Shown here piece by piece: positions 26,526-34,678 of a stretch of 64,000 bases of DNA; the first letter of the stretch is position 1, and each line of letters opens with the position of its first letter. The notes beneath the pieces are model-generated. The model was not told the origin of the DNA and ran no database searches. It saw only the letters and a program-made list of their open reading frames with translations. The stretch is from NCBI RefSeq assembly GCF_029892485.1, contig NZ_JARXVG010000010.1, positions 186,001 to 250,000 of the forward strand. Direction: 5' to 3'. Position numbers and translations under genes: made by a program. This DNA is from Variovorax boronicumulans (lineage in GTDB: Bacteria; Pseudomonadota; Gammaproteobacteria; Burkholderiales; Burkholderiaceae_C).

Positions 26526-26557
26526 ATGTTCGTATACAGAACATTTGTTCGTATAAT
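26526..26557. promoter_or_regulatory. Operator/promoter between pcaI and the IclR regulator
   Basis: ATGTTC-N7-GAACAT (26526-26544) is a perfect inverted repeat, and its left part TGTTCGTATA recurs as TTGTTCGTATAA at 26545-26556, a direct repeat 19 bp away. The second copy contains TATAAT (26552-26557), a fitting -10 box for the plus-strand regulator gene. IclR regulators of this class bind such paired repeats, so this is the likely autoregulatory and pca operator. Confidence 0.7.
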
Positions 26558-26581
26558 GAATTCTAAAGACGATCGCGCACC

Positions 26582-27367
26582 ATGGCAACCCAGACGAATC
26601 CCTCCGAAACTCCCGCCCCCGGCGACAGCTATGTGCAGTCGTTCGCACGCGGCCTGCAGGTGATTCGCTCGTTCAGCGAGAGCGCGCCGCGGCAAACGCT
26701 GAGCGAAGTCGCCGCAGGCAGCGGCCTCACGCGGGCGGGCGCGCGGCGCATCCTGCTCACGCTGCAGACGCTGGGCTATGTGGTGACCGACGGCAAGCTC
26801 TTCACGCTCACGCCCCGCATCCTCGACCTGGGCTTTGCGTACCTCTCGTCGATGCCGATCTGGAACCGCGCCGAGCCAGTGATGGAGGCGCTGGTGCAGC
26901 AGGTGCAGGAGTCGTGCTCGGCCGCGGTGCTCGATGCGACCGACATCGTTTATGTGCTGCGCGTGCCGACCAAGAAAATCATGCACATCAGCCTGGGCGT
27001 GGGCTCGCGGCTGCCGGCCTACTGCACCTCGCTGGGCCGGCTGCTGCTGGCCGATCTTGAAGACGACGAGGTGCGCGCGCGGCTCGAGGCCTCGAACCTC
27101 GAGGCGCTCACCAAGCACACGGTGACCGACATCGATGCGCTCATGGCCAAGGTCGCGCAGGCGCGCAAGCAGCAGTGGTGCCTGGTGAACCAGGAGCTCG
27201 AAGAGGGCCTCATCTCCGTGGCGGCGCCCATCGTCAACCGGCAGGGGCGCATGGTGGCGGCGCTCAACATCAGCGGGCAGGCGAATCGCACGAGCGCGAA
27301 GGTGATGCAGGAGACGATGCTGCCGGCGCTGATCGATGCGGCGAAGCAGGTGTCGCGCTTGCTTTAG
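26582..27367 (+). CDS. pcaR: IclR-family regulator, PcaR-like
   Basis: A 261-residue regulator with an N-terminal winged helix (SFARGLQVIRSFSESAPRQT, with LSEVAAGSGLTRAGARRILL as the recognition helices) and the C-terminal IclR effector domain (SRLPAYCTSLGRLLLA). It resembles PcaR/PobR-type regulators of beta-ketoadipate genes. It is divergent from pcaI, with the operator in the 94-bp gap, so control of pcaIJF is expected with an intermediate such as beta-ketoadipate as inducer. The exact effector is inference. Confidence 0.82.
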   Translation: MATQTNPSETPAPGDSYVQSFARGLQVIRSFSESAPRQTLSEVAAGSGLTRAGARRILLTLQTLGYVVTDGKLFTLTPRILDLGFAYLSSMPIWNRAEPVMEALVQQVQESCSAAVLDATDIVYVLRVPTKKIMHISLGVGSRLPAYCTSLGRLLLADLEDDEVRARLEASNLEALTKHTVTDIDALMAKVAQARKQQWCLVNQELEEGLISVAAPIVNRQGRMVAALNISGQANRTSAKVMQETMLPALIDAAKQVSRLL

Positions 27368-27442
27368 CGAGTCACCGGGGGCCATTAGGATCGGGCGTGC
27401 CATGACCGATCCTTACGTCACCACCAGAGGAAATCAGCACCG

Positions 27443-27946
27443 ATGATCGAGTTCTTTCACACCAAGGAGCGCCTTCGTTTTCTGTTGTTCGTGGGCGCCA
27501 TTGCGACGCCGATCCTGCTCGTCGCCATATGGTTCGTGAGCAGCATGGAGGCGTCGTCCGCCGCCAAGGGCGAGCCCAATGACAAAGGCGGCCTGCACTA
27601 CCGCATCCAGGAAAAGAGCGGCGCGAAGGCACTGCCGCCCGCGCTGGCCGCGTTGCTCCCGGTGCCGCCGAACACGGCGATGACCGACGTGAGTGTCGAC
27701 ACCGACGGCGCAGGCCGCGTGACGAGCGCGGCCATCAAGGCCTTCAGCACCGACGACTTCAAGACCGTCGCGGCCTTCCACCGCCCCACGCTCGCGCCCG
27801 TGACCACCGACAGCGCGGGCTCGCTCGAAGGTGTGCGCGATGGCTACGAGATTCGCATCTCGCACGAGAAGACCTTCTTCGACAACGACCCGTACAAGGA
27901 CCGCACGAAGATCGAATACACCGTCAATCCCGCGAAGAAGCCGTAG
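27443..27946 (+). CDS. Membrane-anchored hypothetical protein
   Basis: A 167-residue protein with one N-terminal membrane anchor (FLLFVGAIATPILLVAIWFV) and a soluble periplasmic domain. The visible domain contains two Lys-rich, Asp-rich segments but no known motif. It has a good ribosome-binding site (GAGGAAATC before the ATG). It is placed between the pca regulator and the TPR gene without evident partnership. Function unknown. Confidence 0.65.
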   Translation: MIEFFHTKERLRFLLFVGAIATPILLVAIWFVSSMEASSAAKGEPNDKGGLHYRIQEKSGAKALPPALAALLPVPPNTAMTDVSVDTDGAGRVTSAAIKAFSTDDFKTVAAFHRPTLAPVTTDSAGSLEGVRDGYEIRISHEKTFFDNDPYKDRTKIEYTVNPAKKP

Positions 27947-28181
27947 CGCCGGGCTGAGCGCGCACGGCTTGCGCAGCGTGGGGACCAACGGCCAGCCCCG
28001 GCGCTGCGGTGCAGGCCTGCTTTTTGCGTCCCGCAGCGGGGCGGCCGGCCACCCATGCGGGAAAGCCCGGAGCCGGGCCGTTGCGGGCACGCCGAAAGAC
28101 TGTCATCACGGTTTCGGAAGGTTACCTGCCCCACTTACAATGCCTGCCGCATCTCCCATCCCCTACGAGGTCTTGTCCGCA

Positions 28182-29285
28182 ATGCCCAAGAGCCCCCGGC
28201 CTCGCGCCCGCTTTCCCTTCTCTTCCACCGTGCGCGCACTGCTGCTGGCCGTTGCCGCCTCTGGCGCAGCACTGCCGGCACTGGCCGCGATCGAGCATGA
28301 GGACGTCGACCGCCTCATGCAGGCCGGCAAGCTCGACGAGGCCATGGCGAAGGCCGATGCGTTCCTGAAGGACAAGCCGCGCGACCCGCAGATGCGCTTT
28401 CTCAAGGGCGTGATCCAGCTGGACACCGGCAAGCGCGCCGAAGCCATCGCCGCCTTCACCCAGCTCACGCAGGACGCGCCCGAGCTGCCCGAGCCGTACA
28501 ACAACCTCGCGGTGATCTACGCGAGCCAGAACCAGTTCGACAAGGCGCGCGGCGCGCTGGAAAGCGCGATTCGCACCAACCCCAGCTACGCCACCGCCCA
28601 GGAAAACCTCGGCGACGTGTACGCCAGATTGGCCAGCCAGGCCTACAGCAAGGCGCTGCAACTGGACCAGAACAACACCGCGGTGCAGCCCAAGCTGGCC
28701 GTGATCCGCACCCTCTTCACGCCGACGCCGCCGGGCGCCAAGCCCACGGCGCTGGTCGCCTCGGCCGCGCCGGAACGGCCCGCGCCTGCAGCCAAGGCGC
28801 CGCCGGCACCGGTACCTGCACCGGCGCCCACCCCCGCTCCCGCACCGGCCGCCAAGGTGGCCGCTGCACCCGCGCCCGTCGCCGCCCCGGCCAAGGCGCC
28901 TGAAGCCGCGCCGACGCCTGCACCGGCACCTGCCGCCGCACCGGCCTCCACCGCCGAGATCGAATCCGTGGTCCGCGGCTGGGCCTCGGCCTGGGCCGGC
29001 CAGGACATGGAGCGCTACCTGGCCGCCTACGGCCCCGACTTCGTCCCCGGCGGCGGCCAGAGCCGCAAGGCCTGGGAAGAAGACCGCCGTGCACGCATCG
29101 TCGGCAAGTCGAGCATCAGCGTGAACATCGAGAACCTCGTGATCAAGGTCGACGGTCAGAACGCCACGGCCAAGTTCCGCCAGATCTACCGCGCGGACAG
29201 CCTCAACATCTCGAGCCGGAAGACGCTGGACCTGCAGCGCTCGGGCAACCAATGGCACATTCGCAAGGAAAGCGTCGGCGGCTAG
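28182..29285 (+). CDS. Secreted TPR protein with NTF2-like C-terminal domain
   Basis: A 367-residue protein. After a signal-like segment (VRALLLAVAASGAALPALAA) come three TPR repeats (LDEAMAKADAFLKDKP; AEAIAAFTQLTQDAPE; FDKARGALESAIRTNP), a Pro/Ala-rich linker of ~90 residues, and an NTF2/SnoaL-like domain (EIESVVRGWASAWAGQDMER to the end). The start at 28182 (MPKSPRPRARFPF) follows GAGG. The neighbouring L,D-transpeptidase carries a similar C-terminal domain and overlaps this gene's end, so the pair probably works together on the cell envelope. Confidence 0.8.
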   Translation: MPKSPRPRARFPFSSTVRALLLAVAASGAALPALAAIEHEDVDRLMQAGKLDEAMAKADAFLKDKPRDPQMRFLKGVIQLDTGKRAEAIAAFTQLTQDAPELPEPYNNLAVIYASQNQFDKARGALESAIRTNPSYATAQENLGDVYARLASQAYSKALQLDQNNTAVQPKLAVIRTLFTPTPPGAKPTALVASAAPERPAPAAKAPPAPVPAPAPTPAPAPAAKVAAAPAPVAAPAKAPEAAPTPAPAPAAAPASTAEIESVVRGWASAWAGQDMERYLAAYGPDFVPGGGQSRKAWEEDRRARIVGKSSISVNIENLVIKVDGQNATAKFRQIYRADSLNISSRKTLDLQRSGNQWHIRKESVGG

Positions 29286-30754
29286 TGACAGACATCGTCC
29301 GGCGCGGCCGGCTAAAGAATCCTCCGTTCCCGCGCCGCGGGAACCTGCTCGCAGCGCTGATGACCGCATCGGCGCTGATGCTGGCGGCACCCGGCGGTGC
29401 CCTCGCATCGAACAAGACGGGCAGCGCAAAGACCAGCAGCGGCGCCAAGGCCACCAAGGCAGGCAAGGCCGACAAGGCAGCCAGGGGCCCCAGCAGCCGT
29501 GCTTCCGCCAGGGAAGCCAGGGCCGGCGCCGGCAAGGCCGTCCAGGCCAAGGGCAAGAAGGCCGCCCCGCCGGAAATCCGGACCGCCGCTGCTGCCACCA
29601 CCAGGCCCGCCCGCAAGGCCGCGCCCGGCGCCTCCATCCAGGAAGCCAGCAGCGCCGAAGCCCGCCTGATCTCCGTGTATGAACTGTTCGGCCGCGGCCA
29701 GGCCCGCCCCGCGCTGGCCAAGGCCCGCGACCTGGTGCGGGACTATCCGAACTTCCAGCTCGCGCAGCTCGTCTACGGCGACCTGCTCGCGGCGCAGGTG
29801 CCGCCCACGAACGCCTTCCCCGACAACGCCGGCATCGCGCGCCTGCGCGGCAACCCGGCCATGGCCGAGTTGCACGAGGAGTCGCGGCGGCGCCTGCAGG
29901 CCCTGCGCGAACGGCCGCCTGCGGGCACGGTGCCCTCGCAGTTCCTGTCGCTCTCCACGCGCAGCCGCTACGCCATAGCGGTGGACGCCTCGCGTTCGCG
30001 CCTGTACCTGCTGGAGAACTCCGACAAGGGATTGAAGCTGGTGGCCGACTACTACATTTCGGTCGGCAAGTCGGGCACCGACAAGCTCGCCGAAGGCGAT
30101 GCGCGCACCCCGCTGGGCGTGTACTACATCACCAGCAGCCTGGACCCCAGGTCGCTCAAAGACTTCTACGGCGCGGGCGCCCTGCCCATCAACTACCCCA
30201 ACCCGTACGACGTGCGGCGCGGCCGCACCGGCGGCGGCATCTGGCTGCACGGCACCCCGCCCCAGCAGTTCGCGCGGGCGCCGCTCGCGAGCGACGGCTG
30301 CGTGGTCATGGCCAACCCCGACCTGAAGCAACTGCTGCGCAAGGTGCAGATCGGCGCCACGCCGGTGGTCACCGCCCGCAGCCTGCAATGGATCTCGCCA
30401 CCGCAGGCAGAAAAAGAAGCCCAGACATTTACCAGCGCAATTACCGCCTGGAAAGATACGCGGGCGAGCGGAAATGAAGCGCAATTGAAGAAATTCTATT
30501 TGCCGGATTTCCAGCGCAGCGCGAAGAAATCGACCGAGGGAATTTCGGTCGCCCATGACGAAGTGGAATATGCGCAAGGCAAGCGCGTCCAGTTCAAGGA
30601 CATGTCGTACCTGCACTGGCGCGACGGCGACGACACCATGATCGCCACCTTCGGAGAAGTCTTCGAAGGCGAAAAGAGCGGGCGCACCCGGCGCCAGTAC
30701 TGGCTGCGCCAAGGCAGCGAGTGGAAGCTCTTTCACGAAGAAATCCTGGGCTGA
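29252..30754 (+). CDS. L,D-transpeptidase with NTF2-like C-terminal domain
   Basis: A 500-residue exported enzyme of the YkuD (ErfK/YbiS) family that forms L,D-crosslinks in peptidoglycan or attaches proteins to it. The catalytic motif HGTPPQQFARAPLASDGC (H-x13-S-x-G-C, then VVM) is complete at about residues 330-350. A Lys/Ala-rich linker follows the signal region (LAALMTASALMLAAPGGALA), and the last ~110 residues form an NTF2-like domain similar to that of the preceding gene. The start overlaps that gene; a GTG at 29285 is an alternative start that would fuse with its stop. Confidence 0.85.
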   Translation: MAHSQGKRRRLVTDIVRRGRLKNPPFPRRGNLLAALMTASALMLAAPGGALASNKTGSAKTSSGAKATKAGKADKAARGPSSRASAREARAGAGKAVQAKGKKAAPPEIRTAAAATTRPARKAAPGASIQEASSAEARLISVYELFGRGQARPALAKARDLVRDYPNFQLAQLVYGDLLAAQVPPTNAFPDNAGIARLRGNPAMAELHEESRRRLQALRERPPAGTVPSQFLSLSTRSRYAIAVDASRSRLYLLENSDKGLKLVADYYISVGKSGTDKLAEGDARTPLGVYYITSSLDPRSLKDFYGAGALPINYPNPYDVRRGRTGGGIWLHGTPPQQFARAPLASDGCVVMANPDLKQLLRKVQIGATPVVTARSLQWISPPQAEKEAQTFTSAITAWKDTRASGNEAQLKKFYLPDFQRSAKKSTEGISVAHDEVEYAQGKRVQFKDMSYLHWRDGDDTMIATFGEVFEGEKSGRTRRQYWLRQGSEWKLFHEEILG

Positions 30755-31190
30755 GGCCCCATTCGAGGCCGGTTTGAGGCCCTGTCGGCGACGGGGTCAC
30801 CCCCTCAATCCGTGATTTTTTGCGCAGCCAAAGCACCTATTTTGGGTGTTACAACTCGGCTTCCGCGACCCCGTGCTACGTAACACGTAACGCCTCTGTT
30901 CCCGTAACACCCCCCTTCCGCGCGTTCCCGCGACCGTAACGTTACCTCCCATCTTCATGGGAGTTTCGACACGGTTTACAGAGGGAAAAATGCTTCTCCA
31001 CATTGTTAACAAACCTGACCAGGGACACCTGGGCCCAGGTGGCAGGAGGCTGGCCGCCATCCTGCTACGTACTTCTCCAATATCACACCAAAGGCCTCAC
31101 TCCCTCGGGTTTGCCTTGTTGATACACGGAGTTACGCTGTATAACATCCACCTTGCCAGTCGCTGTTAACACTTCCTGAAAGGGCACGAA
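30755..31190. other. Long leader/promoter region before the Flp pilin genes with clustered GTTAC/GTAAC motifs
   Basis: A 436-bp region with no gene. From 30848 to 30946 it carries GTTAC at 30849 and 30942 and GTAAC at 30881, 30888, 30905 and 30937 (the last two forming the palindrome GTAACGTTAC at 30937-30946). Another GTTAC lies at 31131. The cluster looks like an array of regulator sites. The same pentamer recurs in front of the type I secretion genes and the giant adhesin. Confidence 0.55.
31116..31145 (+). promoter_or_regulatory. Probable sigma70-type promoter of the Flp/Tad locus
   Basis: TTGTTG (31116-31121), 18 bp, then TATAAC (31140-31145) form a plausible -35/-10 pair 46 bp before the first pilin start. 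A GTTAC copy (31131-31135) lies in the spacer, so a regulator could occlude the promoter. Confidence 0.5.
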
Positions 31191-31376
31191 ATGCTTAATT
31201 CAATTACTCGATTTATTGAGGACGAGGAAGGCGCCACCGCAATTGAATACGGAATCATTGCGGGCCTGATTTCAATTGCCATCGTCGGGGTTCTTTCTGG
31301 AAGCGATGGCCTTGGCACCAAGCTTTCCAGCCTCTTCACCTATATCGCCGGCAAAGTCACCACTCCCGCCAGTTAG
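31191..31376 (+). CDS. flp: Flp-type IVb pilin
   Basis: A 61-residue pilin. The short leader ends at the processing site E/G-ATAIEYG (EEGATAIEYGIIAGLISIAI), the hallmark Flp motif with Glu at +5 and Tyr at +6 of the mature protein. The hydrophobic segment follows directly. The protein is the major fibre subunit of the Tad pilus. A second, 80%-plus identical copy lies 59 bp downstream. Confidence 0.95.
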   Translation: MLNSITRFIEDEEGATAIEYGIIAGLISIAIVGVLSGSDGLGTKLSSLFTYIAGKVTTPAS

Positions 31377-31435
31377 TGCGGCTGCATCACACCGCCTCCA
31401 CATCAGTTCCCGCCAACACTTCTGAAAGGCTCATC

Positions 31436-31621
31436 ATGACCAACTCAATTACCCGTTTCATCCGCGACGAAGAAGGCGCCACCGCCATCGAGTACGGAAT
31501 CATTGCCGGGCTCATCTCCATCGCCATCGTTGGCGTTCTGTCGGGTTCTGGCGGTTTGGGCCAGAAGCTGGCCGGCGTGTTCACCTACATCTCGGGCAAG
31601 CTGACGATCCCGACGTCCTGA
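31436..31621 (+). CDS. flp: Flp-type IVb pilin, second copy
   Basis: A 61-residue pilin nearly identical to the first over the N-terminal 40 residues (MTNSITRFIRDEEGATAIEY), with differences in the C-terminal part (GLGQKLAGVF against GLGTKLSSLF). The longer frame starting at 31376 is ignored because the leader peptide fixes the start at 31436. Tandem duplication of flp is common; divergent C-termini could allow mixed fibres. Confidence 0.93.
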   Translation: MTNSITRFIRDEEGATAIEYGIIAGLISIAIVGVLSGSGGLGQKLAGVFTYISGKLTIPTS

Positions 31622-31633
31622 GCGCATCCAACG

Positions 31634-32143
31634 ATGCGATCGGTGTGCCTCATCTGGTTGTTGTTCGTCGCCGTCTATGACTTCCGTCAACGTCGCGTTC
31701 CCAACTGGCTCGTGCTTGCCGGCGCCGCACTGGCGCTGGCTGCACTCGCCCTCGAGATGCAGCCCTTCGACATCGGCTGGACCACCGCATTCACAGCCGC
31801 CGCAGTCGCCTTTGGCGTACTCCTGCTCCTGTACGCCGTCGGCTTCATGGGAGCGGGCGACGTGAAATTCGCTGCCGCACTCGGACTCTGGGTGGGCCTG
31901 TCGGCCCTGCTGCCGATCTGGATCGTGGGCAGCATCCTGGCCGGTGTGCACAGCACCCTCTTTCTCGCACTGCAGCGCTGGCCCGTGTTTCCACGGCTCT
32001 CGCTGATGCTGCTCGGCCGCACACACGCTGCGGCCATCGACAACGGCAACGCTGCGCCCAAGCGCAGGCGCCTCGTCGTTCCCTACGCGGCCTATCTCGC
32101 ACTGGCCACAGCGGCATGGATGGTCTGGGGGCGACAGAGTTAG
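31634..32143 (+). CDS. tadV: Prepilin peptidase (TadV/CpaA, A24 family)
   Basis: This 169-residue aspartyl protease cleaves the Flp prepilin leader. The catalytic aspartates are visible in DFRQRRVPN near the N-terminus and GAGDVKFAAALGL in the middle (GxGD motif). It has six or so membrane helices and no methyltransferase-type extension, as in TadV. It starts 12 nt after the second flp gene. Confidence 0.92.
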   Translation: MRSVCLIWLLFVAVYDFRQRRVPNWLVLAGAALALAALALEMQPFDIGWTTAFTAAAVAFGVLLLLYAVGFMGAGDVKFAAALGLWVGLSALLPIWIVGSILAGVHSTLFLALQRWPVFPRLSLMLLGRTHAAAIDNGNAAPKRRRLVVPYAAYLALATAAWMVWGRQS

Positions 32144-32224
32144 CAGTTGCCTGCCTCTGTCACCGCAGGCCCTTCATCCCTCCATTTCCATGATCGCTTG
32201 CCACCCCTTCTTCATTCGCCGCTC

Positions 32225-33223
32225 ATGATCAACCTCACCAAAATCCTCGCCGCCATCCTGGTGCTCCTGGCCATCGCGCTCGGGGTCTACGCCTGGATGC
32301 TGAGCCGGCAGGCGCCCGCACCCGCCGTGGCGGCCACCGGCGCTGCGACAGGCCCCGTCAAGGCTCGCGAGGTGCTCGTCTATCCGGTCGTGGTGGCTGC
32401 CAAGGCGCTGCCTGCGGGCGAGGCGATTCCCGCCGACGCACTGCGTGTGGAACGCCTGACGATCAACCCGGCCGGCGCTTTCCAGGACGTGGCTGTGGCC
32501 GCTGGCCGCGTGCCGGTGCTGGACCTCGCCGAGGGCACGCCCCTGATGGAAAACCAGCTCGTCTCGGGCCTCGCACTGCGCATCGCGGAAGGCGAGCGTG
32601 CCGTCGGCATCAAGGCCGACGAAATCATGGGCGTCGGCAACAAGATCCAGCCCGGCGACTTCGTCGATGTCTTCATCATGCTCAAGTCGGACGGCAAGGA
32701 CGTGGACCGCAGCCAGGCCCGGCTTCTTCTCGCCCGCAAGCGCGTGCTGGCCTTCGGGAATGCGTCGGTCGACGGCTTGCCGTCCAAGTCCCCCGACAAG
32801 GCCGCTGCGCAGCAAGCCCAACGCAACGAAATGGCCCGCACCGCCGTGCTAGCCGTTCCCATCGACGAGGTGAACCGGCTGACCATCGGCGACGCCAGCG
32901 GTCGCCTGATGCTCGCGCTGCGCAACCCGACGGACATGGCGCAGCCCGATCCCAAGCTCTTCGCCGAACTGCCCACCGCGCTGCAGCCGCCGCAATCCAA
33001 GACCGGTGAACCGCGCCGCGCCCCGCTCGAAGGACTCGACCGCGCACAAGCCGGCCTGACCGCCGCCGACCTCGTCACCGGCGGCAAGGGCCCGAGCGTG
33101 CGGCCGCCGGTCGCCGAAGTGCGCGCCGTCGCCAGCAGCCCACGCGCGGCCAGCACCGGCACGCGCGGCGGCCTGCAGGTCGAGGTGATTCGCGGCGAAC
33201 GCAGCGAAACCGTGAACTACTGA
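32225..33223 (+). CDS. cpaB: Flp pilus assembly protein CpaB/RcpC
   Basis: CpaB is a periplasmic SAF-domain protein that links inner and outer membrane parts of the Tad machine. The 332-residue protein begins MINLTKILAAILVLLAIALG with an N-terminal anchor, followed by an SAF domain (VVVAAKALPAGEAIPADALR), then RcpC-type DEIMGVGNKIQPGDFVDVF. The start at 32225 is chosen because of the membrane anchor, rather than 32147. Confidence 0.92.
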   Translation: MINLTKILAAILVLLAIALGVYAWMLSRQAPAPAVAATGAATGPVKAREVLVYPVVVAAKALPAGEAIPADALRVERLTINPAGAFQDVAVAAGRVPVLDLAEGTPLMENQLVSGLALRIAEGERAVGIKADEIMGVGNKIQPGDFVDVFIMLKSDGKDVDRSQARLLLARKRVLAFGNASVDGLPSKSPDKAAAQQAQRNEMARTAVLAVPIDEVNRLTIGDASGRLMLALRNPTDMAQPDPKLFAELPTALQPPQSKTGEPRRAPLEGLDRAQAGLTAADLVTGGKGPSVRPPVAEVRAVASSPRAASTGTRGGLQVEVIRGERSETVNY

Positions 33224-33264
33224 ACTTGAACCGCCAGCCGACACCCGCCCTCCAGGAAAAACAC

Positions 33265-34677
33265 ATGCCTTACATGCTTCGCGAGCAGTCGACCGATGCC
33301 AACCCCGGCCCGCAGAAGGCCCCATCGCAGCTGCTGCGTTCGTCCTTCGTCGCGCTGTGCGCATTGGCACAGGCCGTGTGGCCGGTGGCGTCCACGGCCG
33401 CCGACGCACAGGCACAGCCGGCGCGCCCGCAGCAGCAGCAGCAATTTCAGTTGCCGCGCCCGCTGATCCTGAGTGCCGGCACGCAGCAGGAGTTGCTGAT
33501 CGACAAGGGCATCGACCGGATGGCGATTGGCGACGAGAGCGTCGCCAACGTCACCATCACACGCAAGACGCCCAATTCGCCGGCGGCGCGGTTGATCGTG
33601 ACGGGCAAGGCCGCGGGCCGCACCTCGCTGATGGTCTGGGAAAAAGGCAACGCCGCCGCGACCACGTACACGATCGAAGTGCGGCGCCGTTCTTCCACGG
33701 TTGCCGGCTCCATGGACAGCATGACGGCGCACCAGCTGGCACGCAGCACGGCGCTCGCCAGCGCCGGCGAAAAGACGGAACTGATCGACCGCTCGGTCGT
33801 GAACGTGCGCAGCAGCACGGTGCAGGTCGAAGTGAAGATCGTGGAGTTCAACCGCAGCGTGCTCAAGCAGGCGGGCCTGAACCTCTTCAGCACGCGCCCC
33901 AATTCGAATGGGTTCAGCTTCGGGGTGTTCGCGCCTTCGTCGCTGCAGACCGCCACGTTCAACACCAACGGCCAGATCAACTACGAGTACAACAGCCCGC
34001 TGGCGCAAGCCTTCAGCCTGCTCTTCAATTTCAGCAAGGCCGGCCTCGGCTTGGACGTCGGCTTCCTCGAGGGCAATGGCATGGCCCGCGTGCTCGCAGA
34101 ACCCACGCTGGTGGCGCTGTCGGGCCAGAGCGCCAGCTTTCTGGCCGGCGGTGAACTGCCGATTCCCGTGCCGCAAGGCCTGGGCACCACCAGCATCGAA
34201 TACAAGCCCTTCGGCATCGGCCTGACGCTGACGCCCACGGTGCTGTCGAACGATCGCATCGTGCTCAAGGTCGCACCCGAAGCCAGCGACCTCGACTACA
34301 CCAACGCGCTGAGCCTCAACGGTGTCGCAGTGCCGGCAATCACCACGCGCCGCGCCGACACCACGGTGGAACTGGGCGACGGCGAGAGCTTCATCATCGG
34401 CGGGCTCGTGAGCCGCAGCACCACGTCGAATGCGGACAAGGTGCCGCTGCTGGGAGATCTGCCGATCCTGGGCGCCTTCTTCAGCAAGAACAACTACAAG
34501 ATGAACGAAAAGGAATTGGTGATCCTGGTCACGCCGCACCTGGTCAAGCCCATTGCGAAGGGCACGGACCTGGCACCGTATCTGCCCGGTTCGGCCGAGC
34601 AGCGCGACGGCGCGGTGTGGCGCTCGTACTTCCTGGGCGGGGCGGCAGATACCGCAGTTCCCGGCTTCTCCCGCTGA
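33265..34677 (+). CDS. cpaC: Outer-membrane secretin CpaC/RcpA
   Basis: The pilus secretin channel of the Tad system. A 470-residue protein with a signal region, then the N-terminal BON/secretin-N-like domain, and the C-terminal secretin core (GMARVLAEPTLVALSGQSAS; FLAGGELPIPVPQ; VPLLGDLPILGAFFSK; ELVILVTPHLVKP). Start MPYMLREQS at 33265 with AGGA upstream. It is in the usual order after cpaB. Confidence 0.95.
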   Translation: MPYMLREQSTDANPGPQKAPSQLLRSSFVALCALAQAVWPVASTAADAQAQPARPQQQQQFQLPRPLILSAGTQQELLIDKGIDRMAIGDESVANVTITRKTPNSPAARLIVTGKAAGRTSLMVWEKGNAAATTYTIEVRRRSSTVAGSMDSMTAHQLARSTALASAGEKTELIDRSVVNVRSSTVQVEVKIVEFNRSVLKQAGLNLFSTRPNSNGFSFGVFAPSSLQTATFNTNGQINYEYNSPLAQAFSLLFNFSKAGLGLDVGFLEGNGMARVLAEPTLVALSGQSASFLAGGELPIPVPQGLGTTSIEYKPFGIGLTLTPTVLSNDRIVLKVAPEASDLDYTNALSLNGVAVPAITTRRADTTVELGDGESFIIGGLVSRSTTSNADKVPLLGDLPILGAFFSKNNYKMNEKELVILVTPHLVKPIAKGTDLAPYLPGSAEQRDGAVWRSYFLGGAADTAVPGFSR

Positions 34678-34678
34678 A

